Counted from the stretch's first letter, positions 1 to 9,529 are shown. The stretch is DNA of 64,000 bases from Pseudomonas sp. IAC-BECa141 (GCF_020544405.1 NZ_CP065410.1:5857501-5921500); one strand, 5' to 3'. The notes: generated by a model not told the origin, from the sequence alone. A program made the numbers and translations.

Positions 1-150
1 CTTGGTCCAGGTCGGGTCGAAACGGTTGAGCCGGCGCGATGCCAGCAGCCACGCGCCGCCGATGCCGACCAGGTACATCAGGCCGTACCAGTGGATTTTC
101 AGCGGACCGATGGCCAGGGCCACCGGATCGATCTGCGGGTAAGGCAGCAT
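1..150 (-). CDS. lgt: Prolipoprotein diacylglyceryl transferase, N-terminal part (cut by window edge)
   Basis: The first 50 codons read [20 protein letters not shown] and continue with [20 protein letters not shown], the family N-terminus: a short periplasmic segment followed by the first membrane helix. Lgt moves diacylglycerol from phosphatidylglycerol onto the lipobox cysteine of prelipoproteins in the inner membrane, the first step of lipoprotein maturation. The rest of the gene lies beyond base 1. It follows the TauE/SafE permease gene on the same strand with a gap of about 97 bases, so the two may be cotranscribed. Identification is by recognition of the conserved N-terminus only. Confidence 0.9.
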   Translation of the reverse strand, partial: MLPYPQIDPVALAIGPLKIHWYGLMYLVGIGGAWLLASRRLNRFDPTWTK

Positions 151-246
151 TGCGACTCCTCGTTAGCATTCAAATCTTCAAAAATTCCCGGGCGACGCTG
201 TCACCTCAGGATTAAGCCAGGATTGCGACCTGCCAAAACAGACGGC

Positions 247-1029
247 TCAGAACAAAAAGCTCAAGCCCACGCAAAACAGCAAAGCCGCGAACAGCCGTTT
301 CAGCAACTTCGGCGACAACCTGTGCGCCAGCCGCGCGCCGAGACGGGCGAATACCATGCTGGTCAGGGCAATGCCGAGCAGCGCCGGCAGATACACAAAA
401 CCGAGACTATGAGCCGGCAGTAACGGATCATGCCAGCCCAGAATCATGAAACTTATTGCACTGGCCACGGCAATCGGCAGGCCGCAGGCCGACGAGGTCG
501 CCACCGCCTGCTGCATCGGCACGCTGCGCCAGGTCAGGAACGGCACGGTCAGCGAGCCGCCGCCGATCCCGAAAATCGCCGACGCCCAGCCGATCACACT
601 GCCGGCCACGGTCAGACCGAGTTTGCCCGGCACCGTTCGGCTGGCCCTGGGTTTGACATCCAGTGCCAACTGCGCCGCGATCACCAGGGCAAACACACCG
701 ATGATCTTTTGCAGGTTGGGCCCGGAGATCGCCTCGGCGGTCAGCGCACCGAAACCGGCGCCGAGCAGGATGCCGACGGTCATCCAGCGGAAGATCGGCC
801 AGCGCACCGCGCCGCGTCGATGATGTTCACGCACGGCGTTGACCGAGGTGAAGATGATCGTCGCCAGGGACGTGCCGACCGCCAGATGGGTCAGGATCGA
901 CGGATCGAAGCCCTGCAAGGTGAAACTGAACACCAGCACCGGCACGATGATGATCCCGCCGCCCACTCCGAACAGCCCGGCCAATACGCCCGCACAGGCG
1001 CCGAGCGCCAGATAGAGCAGAAATTCCAT
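247..1029 (-). CDS. TauE/SafE family (sulfite exporter-like) membrane permease
   Basis: A 260-residue polytopic membrane protein made of two related halves, each opening with the family's glycine signature: GLFGVGGG at residues 18-25 and AIFGIGGG at 151-158. TauE/SafE proteins are inner-membrane carriers of anions such as sulfite, sulfoacetate or other organic acids; the substrate here cannot be read from sequence. The frame opens at 1146, but the first 39 residues are polar and unlike the family. The ATG at 1029 has a GGGAGG ribosome binding site and begins directly with a hydrophobic helix. It is divergent from the NRDE gene and lies upstream of lgt. Confidence 0.88.
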   Translation of the reverse strand: MEFLLYLALGACAGVLAGLFGVGGGIIIVPVLVFSFTLQGFDPSILTHLAVGTSLATIIFTSVNAVREHHRRGAVRWPIFRWMTVGILLGAGFGALTAEAISGPNLQKIIGVFALVIAAQLALDVKPRASRTVPGKLGLTVAGSVIGWASAIFGIGGGSLTVPFLTWRSVPMQQAVATSSACGLPIAVASAISFMILGWHDPLLPAHSLGFVYLPALLGIALTSMVFARLGARLAHRLSPKLLKRLFAALLFCVGLSFLF

Positions 1030-1160
1030 GACTGCCTCCCAAGGCGCGTCCCCAAAACCGGAGCGGCATGGTAACGGATGGATACCCTTCGGCTCCACTG
1101 GCGATGGATGCACGGACAATGTCTGCGTAGAGTGGGCAAAAAACACACAAGGACCACCTT

Positions 1161-1907
1161 ATGTGCCTGATCGTTTTCGCCTGGCGGCCGGGGCATGCCC
1201 AGCCGCTGATCGTCGCGGCCAACCGCGACGAGTTCTACGCCCGGCCCAGCCTGCCGCTGGCGCAGTGGCCCGAGTCGCCGCATGTTCATGCCGGTCGGGA
1301 TCTGGAGGCTGGGGGCACCTGGCTCGGCCTGGGCGCCAACGGTCGTTTTGCGGCGCTGACCAACATTCGCGATCCGCATCAACCGCCGGCCCGACGCTCT
1401 CGGGGCGAGTTGGTGGCGGGATTTCTCACCGGAAACCTGTCGATCGATGACTATTTGTCCGACGTTGTCGCCCGCTCCCCGGAATATGCCGGCTTCAACC
1501 TGCTGCTGGGCAATGCCAACGAGCTGTGGCATTTCAATGCGCGGTCATCGGAACCGGTGATGTTGCAGCCCGGTGTTTATGGTTTGTCCAACGCCGGGCT
1601 GGATACGCCGTGGCCGAAACTGCTCAAGGCCAAGGCAGCGTTGAGTGGCGTGCTGGATGATCCGCAGCCCGAGCGGTTGTTGGCGTTGTTGGGGGATGCA
1701 CAAACGGCGCCGTTTGCCGAGCTGCCGGACACCGGCGTGGGGCTGGCGACCGAGTCGTTGCTGTCGAGTGTGTTTATTGCCAGCCAGAGCTACGGGACAC
1801 GGGCGAGTACGGCGTTGATTGTGCAGGCTGACGGGACGCGGCGGATGGTGGAGCGCAGTTTCGGGCCGTATGGCGGGCACTTGGGGGAAGTGGAAATTCT
1901 GATTTAG
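1161..1907 (+). CDS. NRDE family protein (TANGO2-like)
   Basis: The 248-residue product starts MCLIVFAW and carries the name-giving Asn-Arg-Asp-Glu motif at residues 21-24 within AANRDEFYARPS. Cys2 sits where N-terminal-nucleophile-type members of this fold have their first functional residue, but no activity is assured. Eukaryotic relatives (TANGO2) have been linked to haem or lipid handling; the bacterial role is poorly defined. The start is supported by AAGGA upstream. It is convergent with ptsP and divergent from the TauE permease, so it probably forms its own transcript. Length and full-length match suggest an intact gene. Confidence 0.85.
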   Translation: MCLIVFAWRPGHAQPLIVAANRDEFYARPSLPLAQWPESPHVHAGRDLEAGGTWLGLGANGRFAALTNIRDPHQPPARRSRGELVAGFLTGNLSIDDYLSDVVARSPEYAGFNLLLGNANELWHFNARSSEPVMLQPGVYGLSNAGLDTPWPKLLKAKAALSGVLDDPQPERLLALLGDAQTAPFAELPDTGVGLATESLLSSVFIASQSYGTRASTALIVQADGTRRMVERSFGPYGGHLGEVEILI

Positions 1908-1925
1908 GCGTTGCTATACGGGCGC

Positions 1926-1947
1926 CATCGCTGGCTTGCCAGCGATG
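1926..1947. terminator. Hairpin between convergent NRDE gene and ptsP
   Basis: The arms catcgctgg and ccagcgatg form a perfect 9-bp stem in the 54-base gap between two convergent stop codons. There is no T-tract, so a REP-like palindrome or a bidirectional transcript end are both possible. Confidence 0.45.
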
Positions 1948-1961
1948 AGGCCCTCAGAATT

Positions 1962-4241
1962 TCAGAGCGGGTTGGCTGCCGCCGGATTGACCATCTTCGC
2001 CAACCCGAGTTTCTTCAACGCCAGTTGCAGCGAGCTGTGGATCACCTGCGGGTTGTCGATGGTCATCAACTCCGCCAGCAGTTCCTTGGCCTTGCTCAGG
2101 TTGATCTGGCGCAACATCCATTTCACCTTCGGCAGGTTGGTGGCGTTCATCGACAGGCTGTCGAAGCCCATCGCCATCAACAGCACCGCCGCCGCCGGGT
2201 CACCGGCCATCTCACCGCAGATGCTCACCGGCTTGCCTTCGGCATGGGCGTCGCGCACCACGGTTTGCAGGGCTTGCAGCACCGCCGGGTGCAGGTAGTC
2301 GTAGAGATCGGCGACCCGCGGGTTGTTGCGATCCACGGCCAGCAGGTACTGGGTCAGGTCGTTGGAGCCGACCGACAGGAAGTCCACCATCCGCGCCAGC
2401 TCTTTGGTCTGGTAAACCGCCGCAGGAATTTCGATCATCACACCCACTGGCGGCATCGGCACGTCGGTGCCTTCGTCGCGCACTTCGCCCCAGGCACGGT
2501 GAATCAGGTGCAGCGCTTCTTCGAGCTCGTGGATGCCGGAGATCATCGGCAACAGGATCCGCAGGTTGTTCAGGCCTTCGCTGGCCTTGAGCATCGCGCG
2601 GGTCTGCACCAGGAAGATTTCCGGATGGTCGAGGGTGACGCGGATCCCGCGCCAGCCGAGGAACGGGTTGTCTTCCTTGATCGGGAAGTACGACAGCGAC
2701 TTGTCGCCGCCGATGTCCAGGCTGCGCATGGTCACCGGTTGCGGGTGGAACGCGGCAAGCTGCTCGCGGTAGATCGCCAGTTGTTCCTTCTCGCTCGGGA
2801 AGCGCTGGTTGATCATGAACGGCACTTCGGTGCGGTACAGACCGACGCCTTCGGCGCCACGCTTCTGCGCCCGCGCCACGTCTGCCAGCAGGCCGGTGTT
2901 GACCCACAGCGGCATGCGGTGGCCGTCGAGGGTCACGCACGGCAGGTCGCGCAGGGAGTCGAGACCCAGCGCCAGTTGTTTCTCTTCTTCCACCACCTCG
3001 GCGAACTGCTTGCGCAGCACATCGCCGGGGTTGGTGTAGACCTCGCCGCGATTACCGTCGACGATCAGTTCGATGCCGTCGACCTTGGCATACGGCAGGT
3101 CGACCAGGCCCATTACCGTCGGGATGCCCATGGCCCGGGCCAGGATCGCGACGTGGGAGTTGCCCGAACCGAGTACCGACACCAGACCGACCAGCGTGCC
3201 TTCCGGCACCTCGCCGAGCATTGCCGGCGTCAGTTCTTCGCTGACCAGAATGGTCTTTTCCGGATAGACCAGGTTCTGCTGACGCTCTTCCTGCAGGTAG
3301 GCGAGCAGGCGACGGCCCAGGTCCTTGACGTCCGACGCCCGCTCACGCAGGTATTCGTCGTCCATCAATTCGAAACGGTTGACGTGATCGGTCACGACCT
3401 GGCGCAGCGCGCCCTGGGCCCACTGGCCGGTCTTGATCACGGTGGTGATTTCGCTGCCCAGCGAGGCATCGTCGAGCATCATCAGGTAGACGTCGAACAG
3501 CGCGCGCTCTTCCGGACGCAGCTGGGTCGCCAGTTTGGCCGACAACGCACGCATGTCGGCCCGCACGCCTTCGATGGCGGTCTTGAACAGCGCGAGTTCC
3601 GCGTCGATGTCGGTGATGGTCTTGTCCGGCACCACGTCCAGATCCGCCGGCGGCAGCATGACCACCGCGGTACCGACCGCCGCACCCGGCGAACCCGGCA
3701 CGCCGACGAACTTGGCTTCCTGGATGCCCTTGCCCTGACGGCCAAGGCCACGGATCGAGCCGGTAGCCTCGGCGTGAGCGATGACACCAGCGAGTTGCGC
3801 GCTCATGGTCACGAGGAAGGCTTCTTCACCTTCATCGAACTGGCGGCGTTCTTTCTGCTGGATGACCAACACGCCGACGACGCGGCGGTGGTGAATGATC
3901 GGCGCCCCGAGGAACGAGGCGTAGCGCTCCTCGCCGGTCTCGGCGAAGTAGCGGTAGCGCGGGTGATCCGCGGCGTTTTCGAGGTTCAGGGGTTCTTCAC
4001 GCGTGCCGACCAGGCCGACCAGACCTTCGTTGGGTGCCATGCTGACCTTGCCGATCGAGCGCTTGTTCAAGCCCTCGGTGGCCATCAGCACGAAGCGGTT
4101 GGTCTCTGGATCAAGCAGGTAGACCGAGCAGACCTGGCTGCCCATGGCCTCTTTGACGCGCAACACAATAATCCCCAACGCCGCCTTGAGATCCTTGGCG
4201 GAGTTAACTTCCTGGACGATCTTGCGCAGCGTATTGAGCAT
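1962..4241 (-). CDS. ptsP: Phosphoenolpyruvate-protein phosphotransferase of the nitrogen PTS (EI-Ntr)
   Basis: The 759-residue protein has the EI-Ntr architecture: an N-terminal GAF domain (about 1-160), the PEP-utiliser N domain (about 175-300), the swivelling phosphohistidine domain and a C-terminal PEP-binding barrel. The phospho-acceptor His is near residue 363 in GSGNSHVAILAR, and the barrel carries the SICGEMAGDP motif with its catalytic Cys. It autophosphorylates from PEP and passes phosphate to NPr (PtsO) and then PtsN, a regulatory cascade sensing nitrogen and carbon status; the GAF domain is the likely sensor of glutamine or 2-oxoglutarate. It lies 22 bases downstream of rppH on the same strand, the usual pseudomonad and enteric pairing. 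Confidence 0.96.
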   Translation of the reverse strand: MLNTLRKIVQEVNSAKDLKAALGIIVLRVKEAMGSQVCSVYLLDPETNRFVLMATEGLNKRSIGKVSMAPNEGLVGLVGTREEPLNLENAADHPRYRYFAETGEERYASFLGAPIIHHRRVVGVLVIQQKERRQFDEGEEAFLVTMSAQLAGVIAHAEATGSIRGLGRQGKGIQEAKFVGVPGSPGAAVGTAVVMLPPADLDVVPDKTITDIDAELALFKTAIEGVRADMRALSAKLATQLRPEERALFDVYLMMLDDASLGSEITTVIKTGQWAQGALRQVVTDHVNRFELMDDEYLRERASDVKDLGRRLLAYLQEERQQNLVYPEKTILVSEELTPAMLGEVPEGTLVGLVSVLGSGNSHVAILARAMGIPTVMGLVDLPYAKVDGIELIVDGNRGEVYTNPGDVLRKQFAEVVEEEKQLALGLDSLRDLPCVTLDGHRMPLWVNTGLLADVARAQKRGAEGVGLYRTEVPFMINQRFPSEKEQLAIYREQLAAFHPQPVTMRSLDIGGDKSLSYFPIKEDNPFLGWRGIRVTLDHPEIFLVQTRAMLKASEGLNNLRILLPMISGIHELEEALHLIHRAWGEVRDEGTDVPMPPVGVMIEIPAAVYQTKELARMVDFLSVGSNDLTQYLLAVDRNNPRVADLYDYLHPAVLQALQTVVRDAHAEGKPVSICGEMAGDPAAAVLLMAMGFDSLSMNATNLPKVKWMLRQINLSKAKELLAELMTIDNPQVIHSSLQLALKKLGLAKMVNPAAANPL

Positions 4242-4263
4242 GGCTCGGGGTCGAACTCCGTCG

Positions 4264-4743
4264 TCAGTCGCGCGCTAAAAGGCGCGGGGCAAGCTCTTTG
4301 AGAGCGCGGCGATACACTTCGCGCTTGAATGTCACCACCTGGCCCAACGGATACCAATAACTGACCCAGCGCCAGCCATCGAACTCCGGTTTACCGGTCA
4401 AATCCATCCGCACCCGCTGCTCGTTGGAGACCAGGCGCAGGAGAAACCATTTCTGTTTCTGGCCGATGCACAGCGGTTGGCTGTGGGTTCGCACCAGACG
4501 TTGCGGCAAACGATAGCGCAACCAGCCCCGGGTACAGGCGAGAATTTCAACATCTTCGCGTTCCAGGCCAACTTCTTCGTTCAGCTCGCGGTACAAGGCG
4601 TCTTCCGGCGTCTCCTCGGGATTGATTCCCCCTTGCGGAAACTGCCAGGCATCTTGATTGATACGGCGAGCCCATAGCACCTGGCCGGCGTCATTCGTCA
4701 GAATGATCCCGACATTAGGGCGGAAACCATCGGGGTCGATCAC
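4264..4743 (-). CDS. rppH: RNA 5' pyrophosphohydrolase (Nudix)
   Basis: The 159-residue Nudix hydrolase matches RppH throughout. The Nudix box spans residues 38-60 ([13 protein letters not shown] then [10 protein letters not shown]) with the full G-x5-E-x7-RE-U-x-EE-x-G-U pattern. RppH removes pyrophosphate from triphosphorylated mRNA 5' ends, which primes RNase E decay. The frame stays open to 4887, but the family N-terminus (M)[11 protein letters not shown] begins at a GTG at 4743 with GCGAGG eight bases upstream; this GTG is the chosen start. It heads the rppH-ptsP transcript and is divergent from the HAD phosphatase gene. Confidence 0.95.
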   Translation of the reverse strand: MIDPDGFRPNVGIILTNDAGQVLWARRINQDAWQFPQGGINPEETPEDALYRELNEEVGLEREDVEILACTRGWLRYRLPQRLVRTHSQPLCIGQKQKWFLLRLVSNEQRVRMDLTGKPEFDGWRWVSYWYPLGQVVTFKREVYRRALKELAPRLLARD

Positions 4744-4886
4744 GGCAACAACCTCGCAAACGCATGTCGCCGCATTGTTCCACAAAGGTTGTGAAGGCGG
4801 CAACGAAGGTTCCGAGCTTATGTGCACTCTTGTGAAAAGACCGTATTCTTGTGGCCTTTTTACTGACTTTTCAGCGGGTAACTGCA

Positions 4887-5543
4887 ATGCGCCTGGCTTT
4901 ATTCGATTTGGACAACACCCTTCTGGGCGGCGACAGCGACCACGCTTGGGGCGATTATCTGTGCGAACGCGGCTTCCTTGACCCGATCGCCTACAAGGCC
5001 CGCAATGACGAGTTCTACCAGGATTACCTGGCCGGCAAACTGGATAACGCCGCCTACCTGAACTTCTGCCTGGAGATTCTCGGCCGCACCGAGATGGCCG
5101 TGCTTGAGCAGTGGCACAACGATTACATGCGCGACTGCATCGAACCGATCATGTTGCCAAAAGCCGTTGAGTTGCTGAACCAGCACCGCGACGCCGGCGA
5201 CAAGCTGGTGATCATCACCGCCACCAACCGCTTCGTCACCGCACCAATTGCTGCGCGCCTGGGCGTCGAAACCCTGATCGCCACCGAATGCGAGATGCAG
5301 GACGGCCGCTATACCGGACGCAGCACCGACGTGCCGTGCTTCCGTGAAGGCAAGGTGACGCGCCTGAACCGCTGGCTGGAAGAAACCGGGCATTCGCTGG
5401 AAGGCAGCTATTTCTACAGCGACTCGATGAATGACCTGCCGCTGCTGGAGCAGGTGGTGAATCCGGTCGCAGTCGACCCGGATCCGAACCTGCGGGCCGA
5501 AGCCGAGAAACGCGGCTGGCCGGTAATCAGTCTGCGCGACTGA
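4887..5543 (+). CDS. HAD superfamily phosphatase (IB subfamily, SerB-like)
   Basis: The 218-residue protein has all HAD signatures: motif I FDLDNT with nucleophile Asp7 and Asp9, motif II around Thr112 in IITATNR, Lys156, and motif III SDSMND (Asp179, Asp183). The alpha-helical cap between motifs I and II fits subfamily IB, which includes phosphoserine phosphatases and histidinol-phosphatase-like enzymes. The substrate is therefore probably a small phosphomonoester but is not determined. The longer frame from 4851 adds 12 unrelated residues; the ATG at 4887 starts exactly at the conserved RLALFDLD strand. It is divergent from rppH. Confidence 0.88.
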   Translation: MRLALFDLDNTLLGGDSDHAWGDYLCERGFLDPIAYKARNDEFYQDYLAGKLDNAAYLNFCLEILGRTEMAVLEQWHNDYMRDCIEPIMLPKAVELLNQHRDAGDKLVIITATNRFVTAPIAARLGVETLIATECEMQDGRYTGRSTDVPCFREGKVTRLNRWLEETGHSLEGSYFYSDSMNDLPLLEQVVNPVAVDPDPNLRAEAEKRGWPVISLRD

Positions 5544-5614
5544 CTACGCCTTCGTCGGAACGCCGCCCGGACCAAGCCCGCCCCAACATTGGATCTGTGT
5601 CGCACACAATCCCC

Positions 5615-5638
5615 TGTGGGAGCGGGCTTGCTCGCGAT
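5615..5638. repeat. REP element, type A, single arm
   Basis: tgtgggagcgggcttgctcg continues into cgat. It is one copy of the tgtgggagc-type palindrome found, usually as inverted pairs, at five other places in the first 24 kb. It sits in the 118-base gap between convergent genes. Confidence 0.85.
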
Positions 5639-5661
5639 TGGGGTCGACTCGATCCCGGGCC

Positions 5662-6087
5662 TTAAACCGGCTTGGCGCCCATCAACCCGGCAATCGCGAT
5701 AAAGCAGACCAGCCCGAACAACGCCAGCCCCAGACTGAACCGGCCCACGCCGCCCGGCGCCTTGCGCAACCGGTTCAAGCGCACCAGCAGCCAGAACCAC
5801 GCCAGTGCGGCCACGGTGTACAGCACGCTGGAAGCCAGAATCCACGTCTGCCCCAGCGGCCAGCCCACCAGATGCACCATCCACCAGCCGGTAAACGGCA
5901 TGCTCACCAGCGCCAGCACGATCAACAACCAGACAAACAGCCATGGCCGCTGCAACGTGCGGCTGCCCGCCGTCGCATCACCGTTGCGCCGTGCGCGCCA
6001 GACGCCTGTTCCGAGGCCCAGCGCACCGAGCAGCAACACCGCGGTCGCCAGCATGTGCGCCGCTTTCAGGGCGGTTAACGTTTCCAT
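5662..6087 (-). CDS. DUF2269 family integral membrane protein
   Basis: A 141-residue protein with four predicted membrane helices (about residues 8-30, 47-70, 78-102 and 116-138), separated by short charged loops such as RARRNGD and NRLRK. It matches the DUF2269 family of small inner-membrane proteins of unknown function. The start at 6087 places the first helix right after METLTALKAAHM. It is on the same strand as ilvA, 39 bases downstream, so it may be carried on the ilvA transcript, but nothing links it functionally to isoleucine synthesis. Confidence 0.8.
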   Translation of the reverse strand: METLTALKAAHMLATAVLLLGALGLGTGVWRARRNGDATAGSRTLQRPWLFVWLLIVLALVSMPFTGWWMVHLVGWPLGQTWILASSVLYTVAALAWFWLLVRLNRLRKAPGGVGRFSLGLALFGLVCFIAIAGLMGAKPV

Positions 6088-6126
6088 GATCCGATTTCCT
6101 TATGGCCTGCCCATCAGCGTAGCCGT

Positions 6127-7641
6127 TCAGCCAAGAAACAGCTGATAGGCCGGGTTGTCGCTTTCGTCCCAGTACGGGTAGCCGATTTCCTCAAGGGCTG
6201 CGGGCACCAGATGACGTTCGTCGTGGGGCACTTGCAGGCCCGCCACCACACGGCCGTCCGCCGCACCGTGGTTGCGGTAGTGGAACATCGAGATGTTCCA
6301 GCGGCCGCCGAGTTTGTTGAGGAAGTTGAACAGCGCACCCGGACGCTCCGGGAACTCGAAGCGCAGCACCACTTCATCGACCACGTGCGCCGCACGTCCG
6401 CCGACCATGTGACGGATGTGCAGCTTGGCCAGCTCGTTGTCGGTCAGGTCGAGCACCGGGAAACCCTGCTCGGTCAGGCTCGCCAGCAACGCACTGCGCG
6501 GGTCGCTGTCCGGGTGCGTCTGCACGCCGACGAAGATGTGCGCTTCGCTGCCATTGTTATAGCGGTAGTTGAATTCGGTGATCTGGCGCTTGCCGATGGC
6601 CTCGCAGAATGCCTTGAAGCTGCCGGCCTTCTCCGGGATGGTCACGGCGATGATCGCTTCACGACCTTCACCCAGCTCGGCGCGCTCGGCGACGTGGCGC
6701 AGACGGTCGAAGTTGACGTTGGCCCCGGAATCGATGGCCACGAAGGTCTGGCCGCTGACGCCGCGCTGCTCGACGTACTTCTTGATACCGGCCACGCCCA
6801 GGGCGCCGGCCGGTTCGGTGATCGAACGGGTATCGTCGTAGATGTCCTTGATCGCCGCGCAGATTTCGTCGGTACTGACGGTGATCACTTCGTCGACGTA
6901 ATCCTTGCAGATGTCGAAGGTGTGCTGGCCGATCTGCGCCACCGCCACGCCGTCAGCGAAGATGCCCACGGCCGGCAGCACCACACGCTCGCCCGCGGCC
7001 ATCGCCGCTTGCAGGCAGTTGGAGTCGTCGGGTTCGACGCCGATGACCTTGATGTCCGGACGAAGGTATTTCACGTACGCCGCGATGCCGGCGATCAGAC
7101 CGCCGCCGCCCACCGGGACGAAGATCGCGTCCAGTGGCTGCGGGTGCTGGCGCAGAATCTCCATCGCCACGGTGCCCTGCCCGGCAATGGTGTGCGGATC
7201 GTCGTACGGGTGGATGTAGACGTAGCCTTTTTCATCGACCAGTTTCAGCGAGTAGGCCAGCGCTTCCGGGAAGGAATCGCCGTGCAGCACCACCTTGCCA
7301 CCACGGGAGCGCACGCCTTCGACCTTGATTTCCGGGGTGGTCTTGGGCATCACGATGGTCGCCTTCACGCCCAGCACTTTCGCCGCCAGGGCCAGGCCCT
7401 GCGCATGGTTGCCCGCCGACGCGGTGACCACGCCACGGGCGCGCTCTTCGTCGCTCAACTGGGTCAGCTTGTTGTAGGCGCCGCGAATCTTGAACGAGAA
7501 CACCGGCTGCAAGTCTTCGCGCTTGAGCCAGATGTCGTTGCCCAGCCGCTCGGAGAGCTGGCGGGCGTTCTGCAGCGGCGTTTCTACGGCAACGTCATAA
7601 ACGCGCGAGGTGAGGATCTTCTTGACGTACTGTTCGAGCAT
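6127..7641 (-). CDS. ilvA: Biosynthetic threonine deaminase (threonine ammonia-lyase)
   Basis: The 504-residue protein converts L-threonine to 2-oxobutyrate and ammonia, the committed step to isoleucine. The PLP-binding lysine is Lys51 in FSFKIRGAYNK; the asparagine loop SAGNHAQG and the tetraglycine phosphate loop VPVGGGGLIAG are present. Residues from about 330 form two consecutive ACT-like regulatory domains, which mark the biosynthetic, isoleucine-inhibited form and distinguish it from the short catabolic TdcB. It is divergent from rpiA, as in other pseudomonads. Confidence 0.96.
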   Translation of the reverse strand: MLEQYVKKILTSRVYDVAVETPLQNARQLSERLGNDIWLKREDLQPVFSFKIRGAYNKLTQLSDEERARGVVTASAGNHAQGLALAAKVLGVKATIVMPKTTPEIKVEGVRSRGGKVVLHGDSFPEALAYSLKLVDEKGYVYIHPYDDPHTIAGQGTVAMEILRQHPQPLDAIFVPVGGGGLIAGIAAYVKYLRPDIKVIGVEPDDSNCLQAAMAAGERVVLPAVGIFADGVAVAQIGQHTFDICKDYVDEVITVSTDEICAAIKDIYDDTRSITEPAGALGVAGIKKYVEQRGVSGQTFVAIDSGANVNFDRLRHVAERAELGEGREAIIAVTIPEKAGSFKAFCEAIGKRQITEFNYRYNNGSEAHIFVGVQTHPDSDPRSALLASLTEQGFPVLDLTDNELAKLHIRHMVGGRAAHVVDEVVLRFEFPERPGALFNFLNKLGGRWNISMFHYRNHGAADGRVVAGLQVPHDERHLVPAALEEIGYPYWDESDNPAYQLFLG

Positions 7642-7741
7642 CGGAAAGCATCACTGAGCGGGTTGGGCAGGGCCAACGAGTCTAACCCGGCTTTTGGGCG
7701 CACGACCACACGAATCCAGAGGTTTTAGCCCGGCTTGAGGC

Positions 7742-7747
7742 TATAAT
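7742..7747 (+). promoter_or_regulatory. Candidate -10 box of the rpiA promoter
   Basis: A perfect TATAAT lies 43 bases upstream of the rpiA ATG in the ilvA-rpiA divergent gap. No convincing -35 hexamer is seen 16-18 bases further upstream, so strength and use are uncertain. Confidence 0.45.
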
Positions 7748-7789
7748 GCCGGCCTTTCCGTTCTTACCTTGCCCGCTTCCGGAGCCCGC

Positions 7790-8464
7790 ATGACCCAGGA
7801 TCAACTCAAACAGGCCGTGGCCCAGGCCGCCGTCGACTTCATCCTTCCGAAACTCGACGACAAGAGCATCGTCGGCGTCGGCACCGGCTCCACCGCCAAC
7901 TGCTTCATCGATGCCCTGGCCCAGCACAAGGGCGCATTCGATGGCGCGGTCGCGAGCTCCGAAGCCACCGCCGCGCGCCTCAAGGGCCACGGGATTCCGG
8001 TGTACGAGCTGAACACCGTGAGCAATCTGGAGTTCTACGTCGACGGCGCCGATGAAAGCGACGAACACCTGAACCTGATCAAGGGCGGCGGCGCAGCACT
8101 GACCCGCGAGAAGATCGTCGCGGCCGTGGCCAAGACCTTCATCTGCATCGCCGACGCCAGCAAACTGGTGCCGGTGCTGGGCGCGTTCCCGCTGCCGGTG
8201 GAAGTGATCCCGATGGCCCGCAGCCACGTGGCCCGCGAGCTGGTGAAGCTGGGCGGCGACCCGGTCTACCGCGAAGGCGTGCTGACCGACAACGGCAACA
8301 TCATCCTGGACGTGCACAACCTGCAGATCACCAATCCGGTGGAGCTGGAAGCGCAGATCAACGCGATCGTCGGCGTGGTCACCAACGGCCTGTTCGCGGC
8401 ACGCCCGGCGGATCTGTTGTTGCTGGGCACTTCCGAAGGTGTGAAAACACTGAAAGCTGAATAA
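7790..8464 (+). CDS. rpiA: Ribose-5-phosphate isomerase A
   Basis: The 224-residue enzyme interconverts ribose 5-phosphate and ribulose 5-phosphate in the non-oxidative pentose phosphate pathway. Conserved substrate-binding stretches are all present: GVGTGST near residue 29, VASSEAT, the VDGADE catalytic Asp/Glu region and [12 protein letters not shown]. The frame opens at 7769; the ATG at 7790 ([10 protein letters not shown]) has GGAG seven bases upstream and matches the family N-terminus. It is transcribed divergently from ilvA and followed by a REP pair. Confidence 0.96.
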   Translation: MTQDQLKQAVAQAAVDFILPKLDDKSIVGVGTGSTANCFIDALAQHKGAFDGAVASSEATAARLKGHGIPVYELNTVSNLEFYVDGADESDEHLNLIKGGGAALTREKIVAAVAKTFICIADASKLVPVLGAFPLPVEVIPMARSHVARELVKLGGDPVYREGVLTDNGNIILDVHNLQITNPVELEAQINAIVGVVTNGLFAARPADLLLLGTSEGVKTLKAE

Positions 8465-8504
8465 GCCGAAACTACCCACATCTTTGTGGGCAGATGAAAA
8501 AACC

Positions 8505-8594
8505 TGTGGGAGCTAGCTTGCTCGCGATAGCGGTGTGACAGTCGACATGTTTGGCGACTGACCCTCCCTCATCGCGAGCAAGCTCGCTCCCACA
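8505..8594. repeat. REP doublet, type A (BIME-like inverted pair)
   Basis: The left arm 8505-8528 and right arm 8571-8594 are inverted copies of the tgtgggagc...gctcgcgat element with one mismatch, separated by 42 bases. It lies between convergent rpiA and an SdiA-regulated-domain gene. Confidence 0.88.
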
Positions 8595-8611
8595 GTGTTT
8601 TGGGCTTTTGG

Positions 8612-9529
8612 TTAGTTCTGCGCAGGCCTCTTGAAGACGTAGAACAGATTCGGCTCGCTCACCAGATACAACGTCCCGTCGTCATCCATCGCGATACCTT
8701 CCGCCTGCGGCACGGTTTTCTTCAGGCCCTGTCGACCACCGCTCAACGACATCGTGCTCAACGGGCGCCCGTCCACATCCAGTTCCAGAATCAGCCGCGA
8801 TTCATCGGACAGCGCCAGCAAATGACCGCTGCGCTCGTCGTATTGCAGACTCGACAGATCTCGCACGAACATCCCGGCATCGCGTTTGGGATTGTTGATT
8901 ACGTGTACCGCGTAGGATTTTTCCGGGTTGAAGTGCGGAAAACCGTGCACTTCATAGATCAGCATCGGGTCCCGTTCCTTGGCCACGAACAGGCGCTTGC
9001 CCACCGAGTCGTAAGCCAGGCCTTCAAACCCCTTGTTGCCGCTCATGTGCACACCAAGGGTCATCTGCTCGGCGTCCGCCGCATCGAGGAACGTAGTGTC
9101 GTGCTCCAGATGGATCTTGATCAGCCGTTGCTGGCGCTCATCGGTGATTACGTAGGTATCGGCGCTGATGAACTCCACCGCCTCCGGATCGCCGAAGCCG
9201 ATCAAGGCAACACGGCGCAGGATCGTGCCATCCAGTGACAGCTCGATCAGCTCGGCATTCTTGTTGGTCACGGTGAACAGGCTCTTGCGCACCGGATCGT
9301 AGGTCAGCGCCGAGACGTCGTCGTTCAGTCCGTCAATGACCTTCGCTTCGATCGCTACCCGATATTGATCCAGCCCGATGGCCTCGCTGTTCATCGGCTG
9401 CCAGAGCGTATTCAGGTTGAACCAGGCACGCTCGAACAGGCGCATGTATTGGCCGATCGCAATCAGCGCGATCAGGGCAATCACCGACAGGATGATGAAC
9501 AGAGGCTTGGGACGGGCAAGTCGACGCAT
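8612..9529 (-). CDS. SdiA-regulated domain protein, membrane-anchored beta-propeller-like (copy 1)
   Basis: A 305-residue protein with an N-terminal membrane anchor (about residues 10-27, LFIILSVIALIALIAIG) and an exported domain. That domain reads ALTYDPVRKSLFTVTNKNAE, then FGDPEAVEFISADTYVITDE, SLQYDERSGHLLALSDESR and AEGIAMDDDGTLYLVSEPN. Such repeating strand-turn units are typical of the SdiA-regulated/YjiK family, a calcium-binding beta-propeller-like fold of unknown function. The next gene upstream is a clear paralogue. The start is uncertain: the ATG at 9529 puts the anchor near the N-terminus, while an in-frame GTG at 9571 would add 14 residues; neither has a strong ribosome binding site. 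Confidence 0.8.
   Translation of the reverse strand: MRRLARPKPLFIILSVIALIALIAIGQYMRLFERAWFNLNTLWQPMNSEAIGLDQYRVAIEAKVIDGLNDDVSALTYDPVRKSLFTVTNKNAELIELSLDGTILRRVALIGFGDPEAVEFISADTYVITDERQQRLIKIHLEHDTTFLDAADAEQMTLGVHMSGNKGFEGLAYDSVGKRLFVAKERDPMLIYEVHGFPHFNPEKSYAVHVINNPKRDAGMFVRDLSSLQYDERSGHLLALSDESRLILELDVDGRPLSTMSLSGGRQGLKKTVPQAEGIAMDDDGTLYLVSEPNLFYVFKRPAQN

Noticed and set aside
1911..4301. A 796-codon open frame on the plus strand opposite ptsP
   Set aside because: It is a shadow of the ptsP codons in GC-rich DNA. The translation is rich in His, Arg and Gln with no domain, while the minus strand gives a full EI-Ntr protein.
8474..8489. Hairpin cccaca-tctt-tgtggg after rpiA as a terminator
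   Set aside because: The stem is only six pairs and is followed by A residues, not T, on the coding strand; the REP pair beyond is the more notable structure.
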